Assembly (NCBI RefSeq): GCF_020215705.1 | Contig: NZ_JAIWNB010000042.1 | Coordinates: forward strand, 1-53,343 | DNA: 53,343 nt | From: Nonomuraea aurantiaca | Lineage (GTDB): Bacteria > Actinomycetota > Actinomycetes > Streptosporangiales > Streptosporangiaceae | Direction: 5' to 3' | Translations under genes and position numbers: made by a program | In this document: positions 15,857 to 24,300 of the stretch, piece after piece | Position numbering within the stretch: the stretch's first letter is position 1 | Layout: the number at the start of each line of letters is the position of its first letter | Notes under the pieces: model-generated | Seen by the model: the letters and a program-made list of their open reading frames with translations, nothing else | Database searches by the model: none | What the model was told of the DNA's origin: nothing

Positions 15857-16482
15857 TGGGCGAGATCTACGCCGAGGCACTGTCCGGCGCCACCGTCGAG
15901 GTCGAGCACGCCGACGGGACATGTCGCCCGCTGAACGTGGCCAGCTGGTTCGAGCCGATCGACGGGGACGAGGCGATGCTGAGCCGGTGCACGGGCCCCA
16001 CACTCGACATCGGATCGGGCCCCGGCCGGCTGACCGTCGCGTTGAGCCATCGGGGCGTACACGCTCTCGGCATCGACATCGCGCCGCGCGCCGTACACCT
16101 GACCCGGCGAGCGGGCGGCTACGCGCTGCTCCGGAGCGTCTTCGACGTGATCCCCAGGACCGGAAGCTGGCAGACCGCGTTGCTCGCCGACGGCAACATC
16201 GGCATCGGCGGACATCCACGTGTCCTGCTGCGCCGGGTGCGCGAGCTGGTACGGCCGGGCGGCGAGGTCGTCACCGAGGTCGAACCGCCGGGCGTGACCA
16301 GCCGGGTCGACCGCGTCCGCCTGCGCCGTGCCGATATCGCGGGCGACTGGTTCGCCTGGGCCGTGGTGTCGGCCGACGACATCGGCCGGCTCGCCGAATC
16401 CAGCGGCTTCGACCTCGCCGAGAGCTGGCAGGAGCAGGGCCGCTGGTTCGCGGCCCTGCACCCAGCACGCCCACTGGGGTGA
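15853..16482 (+). CDS. Class I SAM-dependent methyltransferase
   Basis: Predicted methyltransferase, 209 residues. SAM motif I is LDIGSGPGRLTVAL (about residues 50-64), followed by the acidic GIDIAPRAV and a DVIPRTGSWQTALLADG motif II region. Translationally coupled to the DUF2064 gene. The acceptor is unknown; a polyprenyl or glycan substrate is an inference from neighbours. Confidence 0.8.
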   Translation: MMGEIYAEALSGATVEVEHADGTCRPLNVASWFEPIDGDEAMLSRCTGPTLDIGSGPGRLTVALSHRGVHALGIDIAPRAVHLTRRAGGYALLRSVFDVIPRTGSWQTALLADGNIGIGGHPRVLLRRVRELVRPGGEVVTEVEPPGVTSRVDRVRLRRADIAGDWFAWAVVSADDIGRLAESSGFDLAESWQEQGRWFAALHPARPLG

Positions 16483-16536
16483 CCAGCTGAACCGATCGGC
16501 ACCTGCGGTGTCGGGGCGATCCACGCGTGCGGGCTG

Positions 16537-17526
16537 TCAGGCTCGGCGGGCGTGGGAGGCGAGCCGGTCGGCGAGCGCGACGACGAGGTCGCGTAGTTCG
16601 TCGGGACGCTCGATGACGAACGGCCGGTCGAGCGCGGCGAGCAGCGCGGGCAACCAGTCGAGCCGTTCGGCCCGTAGCTCGATGCGCAGCCAACGCTCGG
16701 CCGCCGGATCCTGGCCCGTGGTGGGGGAGGTCTCCGCCACGCGCGCGAGGCTCGCGGGCAGGTGAACACGGATCTGCTCGACCGTCCCGTATATCCGCAA
16801 GGTCACCTCGTACCGGTAGGAGGCGGTGGCGAACCCGGACAAGACACGCTGCGCCGGGTCCGGTCCGGCGGGTACTTCGAAGGAGCCGGGCAGGGTTCTG
16901 GCGTCCGTGATGCGGTCGAGGCGGAAGGTCCGGTTCTCGTCGATCGAGGGGTCCGCGCCGGTGACGTACCAGCGGCCCGAGTGGTTGACGATCCCGTACG
17001 GGTGCAGCGTGCGGTCGCTGCGCCGGCCGTCCCGATCGGTGTACCTGATCGAGACGGGACGGCGGTGGCGTACCGCGTCGGCGATGGTGAGCAGGGTTCC
17101 GGCGTCCGGGGTGGCCGGCTCGCCGGCCGGCTTGGTGAAGGCGAGGGATTCCAGGACCGTGTCGAGCCCGCGGGTGAGGCGTTCGGGAAGCACCCGCCGG
17201 ATCTTGGCCGCCGCCGTCTCGCTCGCGGTGCCGGTCGCCGTCGCCAACCCCGTACGCCGGCCGGCGACCAGGCCGAGCAGCACGGCCAGCGCCTCGTCGT
17301 CGTCGAGCATGAGCGGCGGCAGCCGGTAGCCGCGGCCGAGACGGTAGCCGCCGTAGCGGCCTCGCACCGCCTCGACGGGTACGCCGAGGTCGACGAGCTG
17401 GTCGACGTACCGCCGCACGGTGCGGCCGTCGACGCCGAGCCGGTCGGCCAGTTCGGCCATCGTCCGGGTGCCGCCCGACTGCAGCAGTTCCAGAAGGGTG
17501 AGCACGCGGCCGGTAGGACGGGACAT
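16537..17526 (-). CDS. WYL-domain HTH transcriptional regulator
   Basis: 329-residue regulator: N-terminal winged HTH_11 domain (GRVLTLLELLQSGGTRTM, HTH about 20-45, GYRLGRGYRLPP), then a WYL ligand-binding domain with SIRYTDRDGRRSDRTLHPYG and HSGRWYVTGAD, and a C-terminal WCX extension. The ATG at 17526 gives MSRPTGRVL, the usual start. It is divergent from the VOC protein gene across a perfect inverted repeat, so it likely controls that gene and itself. Confidence 0.9.
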   Translation of the reverse strand: MSRPTGRVLTLLELLQSGGTRTMAELADRLGVDGRTVRRYVDQLVDLGVPVEAVRGRYGGYRLGRGYRLPPLMLDDDEALAVLLGLVAGRRTGLATATGTASETAAAKIRRVLPERLTRGLDTVLESLAFTKPAGEPATPDAGTLLTIADAVRHRRPVSIRYTDRDGRRSDRTLHPYGIVNHSGRWYVTGADPSIDENRTFRLDRITDARTLPGSFEVPAGPDPAQRVLSGFATASYRYEVTLRIYGTVEQIRVHLPASLARVAETSPTTGQDPAAERWLRIELRAERLDWLPALLAALDRPFVIERPDELRDLVVALADRLASHARRA

Positions 17527-17545
17527 GGGTCCGAGCCTACGGCTG

Positions 17546-17570
17546 ATACTGGACCGATTCTGTCCAGTAT
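17546..17570. promoter_or_regulatory. Operator between WYL regulator and VOC gene
   Basis: Perfect 9-bp inverted repeat ATACTGGAC - 7 nt - GTCCAGTAT, 20 bp upstream of the WYL regulator start and 50 bp upstream of the VOC gene. Placement in the divergent promoter supports binding by the WYL regulator. Confidence 0.7.
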
Positions 17571-17619
17571 TGCCCCTAACGTACGAAGCGCCAAGGCTTA
17601 ACAATTCTGGAGGAACGCC

Positions 17620-18027
17620 ATGAACTTCGTTTCGCTCCGCATCATCACCGGTGATGTCGCTCGCCTCGTCGAGTTCTACGAGAAGGTCACCGGGGTGCCG
17701 GCGGTCTGGTCCACGGAGGACTTCGCCGAGCTCAAGACCTCCCGCGCCACGCTGGCGATCGCCGGCACCCGCACGGTTCCGCTGTTCGCACCCGGGTCCG
17801 CCCGGCTGGCCGACAACCACAGCGTGATCATCGAGTTCCTGGTCGACGACGTGGACCGGGTGCATCAGAACCTGACCGGCTTCGTCACCGACGTCGTCAC
17901 CGAGCCCACCACGATGCCCTGGGGCAACCGGTCGCTGCTGTTCCGCGACCCCGACGGCAACCTCGTCAACTTCTTCACCCCGGTCACCGCCGCCGCCGTC
18001 GCCAGGTTGGGTCATCACATGGCGTAG
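17620..18027 (+). CDS. VOC-superfamily (glyoxalase/bleomycin-resistance-like) protein
   Basis: Cytosolic 135-residue protein with the two-module vicinal-oxygen-chelate fold: MNFVSLRIITGDVARLVEFYEKVTG opening, IIEFLVDDVDRVHQNL and the C-terminal LLFRDPDGNLVNFFTP. A good CTGGAGG ribosome site lies 7 bp before the ATG. Often annotated as glyoxalase; substrate unknown. Its 3' end overlaps the convergent M28 peptidase by 13 bp. Confidence 0.85.
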   Translation: MNFVSLRIITGDVARLVEFYEKVTGVPAVWSTEDFAELKTSRATLAIAGTRTVPLFAPGSARLADNHSVIIEFLVDDVDRVHQNLTGFVTDVVTEPTTMPWGNRSLLFRDPDGNLVNFFTPVTAAAVARLGHHMA

Positions 18028-20327
18028 GCCTTGGTGACAGAGATCCTGGTGTCGCCGAGGAACAGCCAGTCCGGTGGGGCGATGAAGCCGGGAAGCGTGG
18101 ACATCTCGCTGGGATTCCGGCTCACATCGGTGACCCGCAGCCGGATCTTGTCCCCGGGCGCCTGTACGGTCAGGGACGCCTCGACTCCCGCCGGTCCCGG
18201 GGCGTGGAAGACGAAGCCCGCCGGATCGGTCGTTATGGAGCGGCCCTCGACGGTCAGCGAACGCAGCGTCGCGGTGCCCCCGTCCACCCGCAGGCCGATC
18301 GTGTCCGCTCCGCGCTCGGAGTGGATCCGGACGCGCAGGGTTCGCACGCCCTGCTGGGTCGTGTCCGCGAGCACCCGCAGCGAGGGCGCCGGCAGCGCGG
18401 CGGCCTTCGCCGGGCTGAGGAGCTTGGACCCGCCCCACAGCTCCGCGAGCGGCCGGCCGGTCGCGACGGTCCCGCCATAGCGGCGGGCCCACTGGTCGGG
18501 CGCTTTCGAGGTCAGCCAGACGGCCTTGCCGGTGTCCGTGTCGAGGCCGTACGCCAGGCTGGTTCGCCGCGGGTGCTCCTTGTCGATCGGCTCGACCAGC
18601 AGCCCCGCCGCCACCAGGGCGATGGAGACGACCAGCGCGGTCAGCGGGATCAGCGGGGACCGCCTGCGCGGCCAGACCACCTCGATCAGCGGCAGCAGGA
18701 GGCCGCCGAACAGGATCATCAGCGGCATGGGGGCGTAGCCCGCGTACTGCAGGCCGGTCGCCAGGGTGTTCCACGCGCTGGGCAGCAGGATCAGGGCGCC
18801 CGGTACGAGAGCGGCGGCGAGAACGAGGACGCGCCACCGCGGCGGGCAGCGGAGTGCGGCCAGCCCGCCCAGCGCCGCCCCCAAGGCGGGCCACGCGGCG
18901 AGGTGCGAGGCGCCGGGCGACACGATGCCGAGTCCGAGACCGATCAGGGCCGCCCAGGTCAGCATGCCCAGCGCCAGCTCGGCGGGGCCGACGCGACGGC
19001 GCAGCAGCGCGTACCACGCGATGAGGATCGTGCCCGCGAGCATCAGCACGGCGAGCCACAACAGCTCCGGGCGATACGGCGTCGTGGTGGCGGTTCCGCT
19101 GAGTTCGGGGCGGATCGCCTTGAGCAGGTCCCAGAAGAAGACACCGACGCCCACCCCGAGCGCGATCGGGATCAGGGCGAGCGCGGTGCCGAGGAGCGTG
19201 CGCCGCAACGTGACCACGCCCCGGCGGCGGGCCAGGAAGATCAGTGCCAGCGCCGCCAGCAGGGCGACGCCGCCCAGCACGGAGGCCGCCCAGGTCGGAT
19301 AGCGAACCAGCAGGCCGGGCGGGACGTTGAAGTAGACCAGGTCGTTCCCGGTGGTCAGCCGCGCCAGGTCGGTGCCGCCGAACGCGCGCACGAGCGCCAG
19401 CGTGTTGTCGCCCATCTGCTGCAGCGCCGCGAGATCGACGTGCGCGGGGTCGTCGAGCACGCTGTGGTACAGGGTCCCCGCGTTGGCGTAGGCGGAGTCC
19501 AGCACGGCCATCCCGCCGGGTTTGAAGGCGGTGAAGTCGGTGTCGTTGTTGAGCAGTTTCATGAGCTCGGAGTACACGGAGTCGGCCACGGGCATGGGCG
19601 CCGCCGATCCGAACATGGAGATCAGGCCGGAGTTCGACTCCGTGCTCCGGAACATCAGCACCGGCCCCTTGGCCCCGCGCGCCTCGTTGTTGAGCACCAC
19701 GCTCCGCCCCCGTGCGAGCGGGTGGGCTTTGACGAACGCCTCCGAACCCAGGAGGCCGGCCTCCTCGGCGTCGGTGATGAGGAACACGACGTCGTTGCGC
19801 AGCCGGGTGCCGTCCGCGATCAGTGCCCTGGCCGTCTCGATCGCGCTCGCGGTACCGGCCCCGTCGTCGTTCGCGCCCGGTCCCTCGGGGACCGAGTCGT
19901 AGTGAGCGGTGACGAAGACCCGGCCTGTGGGAGCGGTCCCGGGTATCACGGTGACGATGTTGAAGACGCGCCCGGCGGTGATCGGGTCGCCCCGCTCGTC
20001 GATGGGTGAGACGCCCACCGCCTCCTGCACCTCGGGCCGCAGGCCCAGCCGCCGCAACTCGCCGACCAGGTAGTCGCGGACCCGGGTGTGCTCGGCCGTG
20101 CCGACGGGGTGGGGTTTGACGGCGAAGCGCTCGACCTGGGTGAAGGCCCGCTGCGCGCTGAACTCCCGGTCGGGGGCGGTGGCCGGGCTCACGGCGGTGG
20201 GGGTGGTGTCCCAGATCGCGCCGACGGCGATCAGCAGGAGCACGCCCAGGGCCAGAAGTCCGGCAGCGAGTGAGCGCCGTCTCGATACGTGCTCGTCCGC
20301 CTGCTCGTCCGCGGCCACTGATGTCAT
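18015..20327 (-). CDS. Membrane-anchored M28-family metallopeptidase with C-terminal multi-pass domain
   Basis: 770-residue zinc aminopeptidase. After a cytosolic N-terminus and one signal-anchor helix (about 18-38), the M28 domain shows the co-catalytic zinc ligands and catalytic acid in TAHYDS (H142), GANDDGAG (D154/D155) and TDAEEAGLLG (E188/E189), with a later YHSVLDD. Residues about 330-560 contain eight or so membrane helices, and the last 200 residues are an extracytoplasmic beta-rich domain, the layout of Fxna/ER-metallopeptidase-like proteins. AAGGAG sits 7 bp before the ATG. It is divergent from an ArsR regulator gene across a TTGCAGAA inverted repeat, which probably regulates it. 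Confidence 0.87.
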   Translation of the reverse strand: MTSVAADEQADEHVSRRRSLAAGLLALGVLLLIAVGAIWDTTPTAVSPATAPDREFSAQRAFTQVERFAVKPHPVGTAEHTRVRDYLVGELRRLGLRPEVQEAVGVSPIDERGDPITAGRVFNIVTVIPGTAPTGRVFVTAHYDSVPEGPGANDDGAGTASAIETARALIADGTRLRNDVVFLITDAEEAGLLGSEAFVKAHPLARGRSVVLNNEARGAKGPVLMFRSTESNSGLISMFGSAAPMPVADSVYSELMKLLNNDTDFTAFKPGGMAVLDSAYANAGTLYHSVLDDPAHVDLAALQQMGDNTLALVRAFGGTDLARLTTGNDLVYFNVPPGLLVRYPTWAASVLGGVALLAALALIFLARRRGVVTLRRTLLGTALALIPIALGVGVGVFFWDLLKAIRPELSGTATTTPYRPELLWLAVLMLAGTILIAWYALLRRRVGPAELALGMLTWAALIGLGLGIVSPGASHLAAWPALGAALGGLAALRCPPRWRVLVLAAALVPGALILLPSAWNTLATGLQYAGYAPMPLMILFGGLLLPLIEVVWPRRRSPLIPLTALVVSIALVAAGLLVEPIDKEHPRRTSLAYGLDTDTGKAVWLTSKAPDQWARRYGGTVATGRPLAELWGGSKLLSPAKAAALPAPSLRVLADTTQQGVRTLRVRIHSERGADTIGLRVDGGTATLRSLTVEGRSITTDPAGFVFHAPGPAGVEASLTVQAPGDKIRLRVTDVSRNPSEMSTLPGFIAPPDWLFLGDTRISVTKAYAM

Positions 20328-20379
20328 CGGTCACTCCTTGTCGCGTCGGTCATGGCAACGGGGGTCACCGCGACGGAGT

Positions 20380-20415
20380 ATTGCAGAAGAAATGCTGCAG
20401 CGAAAATTCTGCAAT
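20380..20415. promoter_or_regulatory. Operator in the M28 peptidase/ArsR divergent promoter
   Basis: Perfect 9-bp arms ATTGCAGAA (20380-20388) and TTCTGCAAT (20407-20415) flank a central GCTGCAGC palindrome, so TGCAG occurs in three phased positions. The right arm overlaps the expected -35 of the ArsR gene, so binding would repress it. Confidence 0.65.
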
Positions 20416-20432
20416 GTGGGGACGAGGGGTTG

Positions 20433-20438
20433 TAGGCT
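20433..20438 (+). promoter_or_regulatory. -10 box of a leaderless promoter
   Basis: TAGGCT ends 6 nt before the GTG start at 20445; no ribosome site is present. Confidence 0.5.
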
Positions 20439-20444
20439 CACAAC

Positions 20445-21014
20445 GTGGCGAACAGACCGTCGATCCGGCAGCTCAGTGATCCAGGTGCGCACAAGGCGCT
20501 CGGCCATCCGCTGCGACAGCGGATCCTGCGGCATCTCGGCATCCACGGCCCGGCCACGTCCACCACGCTCGGCCGGGCGCTCGGTGAGAACACCGGGACG
20601 CTCAGCTATCACCTGCGCCAGCTTGAGCGCAACGGGTTCATCGAGGAGATCCCGGAGCGGTCGAACGGAAAGGAGCGCTGGTGGCGGCAGATCAGCGCCG
20701 ACCTGAGGTGGCCCCCGCCGGGTGAGATGGACGAGGAGTCGCAGAAGCTCCTCGACGAGATCACCGAGTTCAAGGTCGACCAGGAGCTGGAACTCGCCCG
20801 GCGCTTCTTCAGGGACCATCGGCGCTATGGCGAGTGGGCGAGGGCGTCCCGCGGGCTCACTCACCTGACCCGGGAGGAACTCGACGAGTTCTTCGAGGCG
20901 TACATGGAACTGCTGTCCAGATTCGGCCGCGCGCAGGAGGACGCGTCGCCGGGAGCGCGGCCGGTGTTCCTGAGATTCTTCACGATGCCCGCCTCCGAGG
21001 ACCCGCCGTCCTGA
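20445..21014 (+). CDS. ArsR-type winged-helix transcriptional regulator
   Basis: 189-residue regulator. Residues 12-85 are an ArsR/HTH_20 winged helix (HKALGHPLRQRILRHLG, GTLSYHLRQLERNGFIEEI, wing RSNGKERWWR). The C-terminal half is helical and charged (MDEESQKLLDEITEF), as in PadR/ArsR regulators of membrane peptidases or transporters with no metal-binding cysteines. Leaderless GTG start. Divergent from the M28 peptidase, its likely target. Confidence 0.85.
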   Translation: MANRPSIRQLSDPGAHKALGHPLRQRILRHLGIHGPATSTTLGRALGENTGTLSYHLRQLERNGFIEEIPERSNGKERWWRQISADLRWPPPGEMDEESQKLLDEITEFKVDQELELARRFFRDHRRYGEWARASRGLTHLTREELDEFFEAYMELLSRFGRAQEDASPGARPVFLRFFTMPASEDPPS

Positions 21015-21063
21015 CAGCCGGTCTCGGAAGCATGGGCGCCCCCAAACGCCGAAGACCGTACGG

Positions 21064-22107
21064 TCAGCGCGGGGTGGCGGGCCCGACCGAACCTCGGACC
21101 ACGATGTGGGTGCCCAGGACGACGTGCTGGGGTTGCCGGCGGTCGAGCGCGAGCCTGACCGCGGTCCTGCCCAGCTCCTCGGTGGGGATGCGGACAGTGG
21201 TGAGGCCGGGGGAGAGGTCGGCGGCGAACGGGATGTCGTCGTAGCCGGCCAGCGACACGTCTTCGGGCACGCGTAGTCCGGCCTCGCGCAGTGCGGCTAG
21301 CACGCCGATGGCGACCATGTCGGTGGCGGCGAAGACGGCGGTGAACCGGGCGCCGAGGGTGATCAGCCGGCGGGCGGCGGTGTGCCCGTCGGCGCGGCCG
21401 AAGCCGGCCGGGACGATCAGGTCCGGGTCGTAGGGCACCCCGAACGACTCGTGGGCCCGGACGAATCCGCGCACCCGGTCGAGCTTGGTCGTGCTCGCCT
21501 GGCCGGGATGGTCGGCGCCGATCAGGGCGATATTCCGGTGTCCCTGCGAGAGCAGGTGGCTGGTCATGGCGTAGGCGCCGCCCTCGTTGTCGTACTCGAC
21601 CACGGTGGTGGGCACGTCGTCGCCCAGCGGCGGCCGTCCGCACAGCACGAGCCGGGAGCCGGCCTTGTCCAGGGCGTGGGCGAAGTGGGACATGCGTTCG
21701 CGGTAGGCGTCGTCCAGCGCGCCGCCGCCGACCAGGATGACCGCGTCGGCGCGCTGCTCGCGCATGGCCTCGACCACGGCCAGCTCCCGGGCGGGGTCGC
21801 CGTTCGTGGCGCACACCATGCACAGGCGGCCCTCGGCGGTGGCCTGCTGCTCCACGCCCTTGGCGACGTAGGCGAAGGACGGGCCGGTGACGTCGTCCAG
21901 CACGAACGCCACCATCTTGGTGCTGGCCCCGGACAGGGCGCGGGCGTGCACGTTGAGCACGTAGTCCAGCTCTCGCATGGCCCGCAGCACCCGTGTCCTG
22001 GTGGACTGGGCGACCGGGTAGTCCCCCTTGATCACCCGGGACACCGTGGAGGGGGAGACCCCGGCCCGGGCGGCCACGTCGCGGACGGTGGCCCGATCGG
22101 CGTTCAT
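21064..22107 (-). CDS. LacI-family transcriptional regulator of the GH43/sugar ABC locus
   Basis: 347 residues: LacI HTH (RATVRDVAARAGVSPSTVSRV, about 5-25), hinge and sugar-binding sensor domain with FVLDDVTGPSFAYVAKGVEQ and VSLAGYDDIPFAADLSPGLTT. The ATG at 22107 follows a TGATG junction with the upstream 2-hydroxyacid dehydrogenase, so both are one operon. Candidate operators with the arm CGGTTTCTA lie in the divergent promoter 1 kb upstream. Confidence 0.9.
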   Translation of the reverse strand: MNADRATVRDVAARAGVSPSTVSRVIKGDYPVAQSTRTRVLRAMRELDYVLNVHARALSGASTKMVAFVLDDVTGPSFAYVAKGVEQQATAEGRLCMVCATNGDPARELAVVEAMREQRADAVILVGGGALDDAYRERMSHFAHALDKAGSRLVLCGRPPLGDDVPTTVVEYDNEGGAYAMTSHLLSQGHRNIALIGADHPGQASTTKLDRVRGFVRAHESFGVPYDPDLIVPAGFGRADGHTAARRLITLGARFTAVFAATDMVAIGVLAALREAGLRVPEDVSLAGYDDIPFAADLSPGLTTVRIPTEELGRTAVRLALDRRQPQHVVLGTHIVVRGSVGPATPR

Positions 22108-23093
22108 CAAGCCACCCGGTCCAGGTCGTCAGCGGTGACCCGGTGCGTCAGAGGCTGTCCCGCGGTCAGGCGTTCGAGCTCGTCCAGGACCAAGGTCCCC
22201 ATCCGGGCCACCTCGTTGCCGTGCGAGCCGGCGATGTGGGGAGTGAGAAAGGCGTTGGGCAGGTCGAACAGGGGCGAGCCGGGCGGCAGCGGCTCGGGCT
22301 CGGTGACGTCGAGGATCGCCGACAGCCGCCCGGACTTCAGCTCGGCGACCAGCGCGTCGGTGTCGACCAGCGATCCACGGGCGGTGTTGATCAGCACCGC
22401 GCCGTCCGGCATCAGGGCCAGCCGGGTGCGATCCAGCATGTGCCGGGTCTCGGGGGTGGCGGGCGCGTGCAGGCTGACGATGTCGCTGCGGCGCAGCACC
22501 TCTTCGAGCGAGGCTCGCCGCACTCCTGGGACCCGGGTGTACGGGTCGTACAGGCACAGATCCAGATCGTACGGCGCCAGCAGCTCGATCACCCGGCGCC
22601 CGATTTGCGAGGCGCCCACGATGCCGACCCGGCGGCCGTTGTTGCCGACCAGCGGCTCGATCTTGGCCAGGGTGAAGCCGCGTTCGCGCCGGTAGCGCTC
22701 GCCCAGAGCGAAGACCCCCTTGCCCGCCAACAAGATCGTGCCGACAGTGTACTCCGCGACCGGGACGGCGTTGGCCGCGGCGGCCGAGGAGACCAGCAGG
22801 CCGCGTTCCCAGCAGACGGGGGCGACCAGGCCTTTCACCGAGCCGGCGGCGTGCAGCACGGCCCGCAGGCGGGGGGCGGCGGCCAGCACCGCCTCGTCGA
22901 GCGGCGGGCAGCCCCAGCCGGTGATGAGGATCTCGGTATCGGCCAGGTTCAGCCGCGGATCGTCGAAGCGCTCGGCGACCAGTGTCACGTCGATGTCGGC
23001 CAGCGTGTCCAGCCGCCGCAGCAAGGGCGCGGGGAAGAGCAGTGCGAGGTGTTCCTCGCGCATGGCGAACAGCGCCTTCGGGCGTGGGGACAC
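22107..23093 (-). CDS. D-isomer-specific 2-hydroxyacid dehydrogenase
   Basis: NAD(P)-dependent oxidoreductase of 328 residues, probably interconverting a sugar-derived 2-hydroxy- and 2-keto-acid. It shows the dinucleotide motif GIVGASQIG, the catalytic Arg in INTARGSLVD, Glu in DVTEPEPLP and His in LTPHIAGSHG. The GTG at 23093 is preferred over ATG 23118-23120 because GGAGGG lies 8 bp upstream and the ATG falls within a LacI-like operator. It heads an operon with the LacI regulator and is divergent from the sugar ABC transporter. Confidence 0.87.
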   Translation of the reverse strand: MSPRPKALFAMREEHLALLFPAPLLRRLDTLADIDVTLVAERFDDPRLNLADTEILITGWGCPPLDEAVLAAAPRLRAVLHAAGSVKGLVAPVCWERGLLVSSAAAANAVPVAEYTVGTILLAGKGVFALGERYRRERGFTLAKIEPLVGNNGRRVGIVGASQIGRRVIELLAPYDLDLCLYDPYTRVPGVRRASLEEVLRRSDIVSLHAPATPETRHMLDRTRLALMPDGAVLINTARGSLVDTDALVAELKSGRLSAILDVTEPEPLPPGSPLFDLPNAFLTPHIAGSHGNEVARMGTLVLDELERLTAGQPLTHRVTADDLDRVA

Positions 23094-23113
23094 GGGGGAA
23101 GCCCTCCATTCGG

Positions 23114-23129
23114 TAGACATCGGTTTCTA
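23114..23129. promoter_or_regulatory. LacI operator candidate at the dehydrogenase promoter
   Basis: TAGACATCGGTTTCTA is a partial palindrome (6 of 8 pairs) of the form TAGAAACCGGTTTCTA. It lies 21 bp upstream of the GTG start of the dehydrogenase gene and shares its right arm with the site at 23246-23261. Confidence 0.55.
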
Positions 23130-23245
23130 CGCTAGAGGCAGGGGTCCTTCCGGTCAACGGACGACGTTGCGGCAGGGTAGGGACCCATTTGTAACGTATT
23201 CGTAACGCGACCTTGTAGGCAGACGTCACTCAGTCGTAGCGTTCG

Positions 23246-23261
23246 CAGCGACCGGTTTCTA
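23246..23261. promoter_or_regulatory. LacI operator candidate upstream of the sugar ABC operon
   Basis: CAGCGACCGGTTTCTA repeats the 9-bp arm CGGTTTCTA of the site at 23114-23129, with ACCGGT at the centre. It lies 46 bp before the first permease gene. Confidence 0.55.
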
Positions 23262-23307
23262 TCGCACTTCGAGAGTCAGCTGCTGCCCCTCAGACGGGAC
23301 CTAGGTG

Positions 23308-24300
23308 ATGAGCACGCTACAGACGAGGCATGAGTCTCGGACGAGTCCGCCTTCCGGGCCGCTCGCCCGCAAACGCCGTACACGTGGCAAGGTGACGGCC
23401 CGGACGAGTTGGTCGGTCGGGCTGCTCGCGCTGCCGGCGGTCGTCTTCTTCCTGGTCTTCAACTACCTGCCGATGGCCGGGCTGGTGGTGGCGTTCAAGG
23501 AGTTCGACGTCAACCTGGGGATCTTCGGCAGCCCGTGGAACGGGTTGGCGAACTTCGTCTACTTCCTGGAGTCGGGGGACGCGGCGCGGATCCTGTTCAA
23601 CACGCTCTTCCTCAACGTGCTGTTCCTGGGCGCGACGCTCGCCGCCGGGATCCTTCTGGCGATCATGCTGAACGAGATCCGCGGCACCTTCTTCAAGCGG
23701 GCCTCCCAGTCCGTAGTCTTCTTCCCCTACTTCGTTTCGCCGGTCGTGATCAGCATCATCCTGCAGGTCCTGCTCGCCGGGGCCTCCGGCGGGGGTGGGG
23801 CGGTCAACGACGCCATGACCGGCTTCGGACTGCCCACAGTGGACTGGTACAACGAGCCGGGGCCGTGGCCGTGGATCCTCACCGTGGTGAAGGTCTGGCA
23901 GCTCGGCGGCTACCTCAGCGTCATCTTCCTGGCCGCGATCACCGGCATCCCCGAGGAGGTCTACGAGGCCGGGATGATCGACGGAGCCTCCCGGGCCCAG
24001 ATGGCCTGGCGCATCACCTTGCCGCTGCTCAAGCCCACCGCCGCGGTGCTGCTGGTCCTGGGGGTCGGCCGGATCTTCTACGGCGACTTCGGCACCATCT
24101 ACGCGATCATCGGCGACAACGGCACGCTGTTCGAGAACACCGACGTCATCGACACCTTCGTCTTCCGCGCCCTGCGTCAGCTCGGCGACTTCGGCACCAC
24201 CGCCGCGGTCGGCCTGTTCCAGTCGGTCGTCGGCTTCATCCTCGTGGTGATCGCGGTGCTGATCCAGCGCAAGTACTCCAAGGAGACCAGCATCCTATGA
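23308..24300 (+). CDS. Sugar ABC transporter permease, LplB-like (CUT1)
   Basis: 330-residue inner-membrane channel subunit with six spans and the EAA loop EVYEAGMIDGASRAQMAWRI. The NYLPMAGLVVAFKEF segment is typical of the LplB/YtcP class that imports oligosaccharides from plant polymers. ATG 23308 directly follows a GTG at 23305; either may be used. Its stop overlaps the second permease start. Confidence 0.9.
   Translation: MSTLQTRHESRTSPPSGPLARKRRTRGKVTARTSWSVGLLALPAVVFFLVFNYLPMAGLVVAFKEFDVNLGIFGSPWNGLANFVYFLESGDAARILFNTLFLNVLFLGATLAAGILLAIMLNEIRGTFFKRASQSVVFFPYFVSPVVISIILQVLLAGASGGGGAVNDAMTGFGLPTVDWYNEPGPWPWILTVVKVWQLGGYLSVIFLAAITGIPEEVYEAGMIDGASRAQMAWRITLPLLKPTAAVLLVLGVGRIFYGDFGTIYAIIGDNGTLFENTDVIDTFVFRALRQLGDFGTTAAVGLFQSVVGFILVVIAVLIQRKYSKETSIL

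Noticed and set aside
16537..20334. A 1265-codon open frame on the minus strand
   Set aside because: It is a chance read-through: only its last 329 codons (the WYL regulator) are real. The rest is an out-of-frame shadow of the M28 peptidase and an antisense pass over the VOC gene, with Arg/Gly/Pro-rich composition.
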